In this document: positions 4,757-5,150 of the stretch, piece by piece
Position numbering within the stretch: position 1 is the stretch's first letter
Layout of the letters: each line of letters opens with the position of its first letter
Source: Candidatus Sumerlaeota bacterium
GTDB lineage: Bacteria > Sumerlaeota > Sumerlaeia > MWCT01
Assembly (NCBI GenBank): GCA_026398545.1
Contig: JAPLSR010000425.1
Location: forward strand, 1-5,150
Length of the DNA stretch: 5,150 nt
Direction: 5' to 3'
The notes under the pieces: generated by a model
What the model saw: only the letters and a program-made list of their open reading frames with translations
The model's database searches: none
What the model was told of the DNA's origin: nothing
Translations under genes and position numbers: made by a program

Positions 4757-5150
4757 ATGGCAAAGAAACGGAAATCCATTGTGGAACGCAAGACAAAGGA
4801 AACACAGGTGAGGGTATCCCTGAATCTTGACGGCACGGGCGAGTTCAAAGGTTCTGTCGGGATTCCCTTTTTTGAACACATGCTCGATCTCTGGACAAAG
4901 CATGGGCTATTTGACCTTGAGATTGAGGGGCGTGGCGATATTGAGATAGATTTTCATCATACGGTGGAGGATGTTGGAATCTGCATCGGTCAGGCATTCC
5001 GCGAGGCACTGGGTGATAAATCAGGCATCGCCCGTTACGGCAGCGCCTTTGTCCCCATGGAGGAGACACTCGCCCACGCCGCAATTGATTTCTGCAACCG
5101 TCCCTTTCTCAGGTGGGAGGTGGAATCCGGGCGGGAGAAGATTAAGGAAT
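4757..5150 (+). CDS. hisB: imidazoleglycerol-phosphate dehydratase, 3'-truncated by the window
   Basis: The reading frame is open to the window end, giving 131 residues of a protein normally about 190-200 long. HisB removes water from imidazoleglycerol phosphate to give imidazole-acetol phosphate, the sixth step of histidine synthesis, in the cytosol. The family signatures are intact: FFEHMLDLWTKHGLFDL (38-54, H41 and H49), the manganese-binding DFHHTVEDVGI (65-75, H67, H68, E71), ALGDKSGIARYG (84-95) and the PMEE (100-103) and NRPFL (114-118) regions. PMEE replaces the commoner PMDE. The N-terminus KKRKSIVERKTKET is the usual lead-in and shows no HisB phosphatase domain, so this is the monofunctional form. 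The start is fixed by GAGGTGG (4746-4752), four bases from the ATG and seven from the GAGG core. Other his genes probably follow outside the window. Confidence 0.95.
   Translation, partial: MAKKRKSIVERKTKETQVRVSLNLDGTGEFKGSVGIPFFEHMLDLWTKHGLFDLEIEGRGDIEIDFHHTVEDVGICIGQAFREALGDKSGIARYGSAFVPMEETLAHAAIDFCNRPFLRWEVESGREKIKE

Noticed and set aside
4845..5084. 79-codon minus-strand frame
   Set aside because: Lies opposite hisB, whose plus-strand frame contains the HHTVED signature and runs open to the window end.

Overview
The window reads as chromosomal DNA of a Gram-negative-type bacterium of moderate GC content. It carries two Sec-exported proteins, a zinc-ribbon type ribosomal protein L28, intrinsic terminators and good Shine-Dalgarno (SD) sites. 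The combination of a Memo/AMMECR1 protein with an exported CBM9-like protein suggests a deltaproteobacterium-like anaerobe or one of the poorly cultured candidate phyla, but I cannot place it more precisely. There is no rRNA, tRNA, CRISPR array, transposase or phage gene, so this looks like ordinary chromosome.

Layout. (1) 25-1662 (+) encodes an exported fusion of AmmeMemoRadiSam system protein B (Memo-like) and protein A (AMMECR1). Its start overlaps what may be the tail of an upstream gene. Inside it, a strong SD and an in-frame ATG lie exactly at the junction of the two domains. (2) 1728-1761 holds a near-perfect bidirectional terminator. It separates this gene from the convergent gene 1782-3260 (-), a secreted two-domain protein with a CBM9-like N-terminal domain. 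(3) The 306-base gap 3261-3566 holds a good promoter for the CBM9 gene (A8 tract plus perfect TTGACA) and a long leader for rpmB. (4) rpmB, 3567-3758 (+), has its own strong terminator. (5) 3847-4614 (-) is a class I SAM-dependent methyltransferase, apparently with a TTG start, transcribed from a perfect extended -10 promoter. (6) Divergent from it, hisB begins at 4757 (+) and runs off the window end. It is not closed by a stop codon here.

The genes do not form one pathway. They are mostly single-gene units: two exported proteins of unclear role, one translation gene, one orphan methyltransferase and the first gene of a probable histidine operon. The most distinctive element is the exported Memo-AMMECR1 fusion, a poorly understood system. 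It has an internal translation signal that could release the AMMECR1 domain as a separate cytosolic protein, and an A9 homopolymer upstream where slippage would truncate the Memo part.
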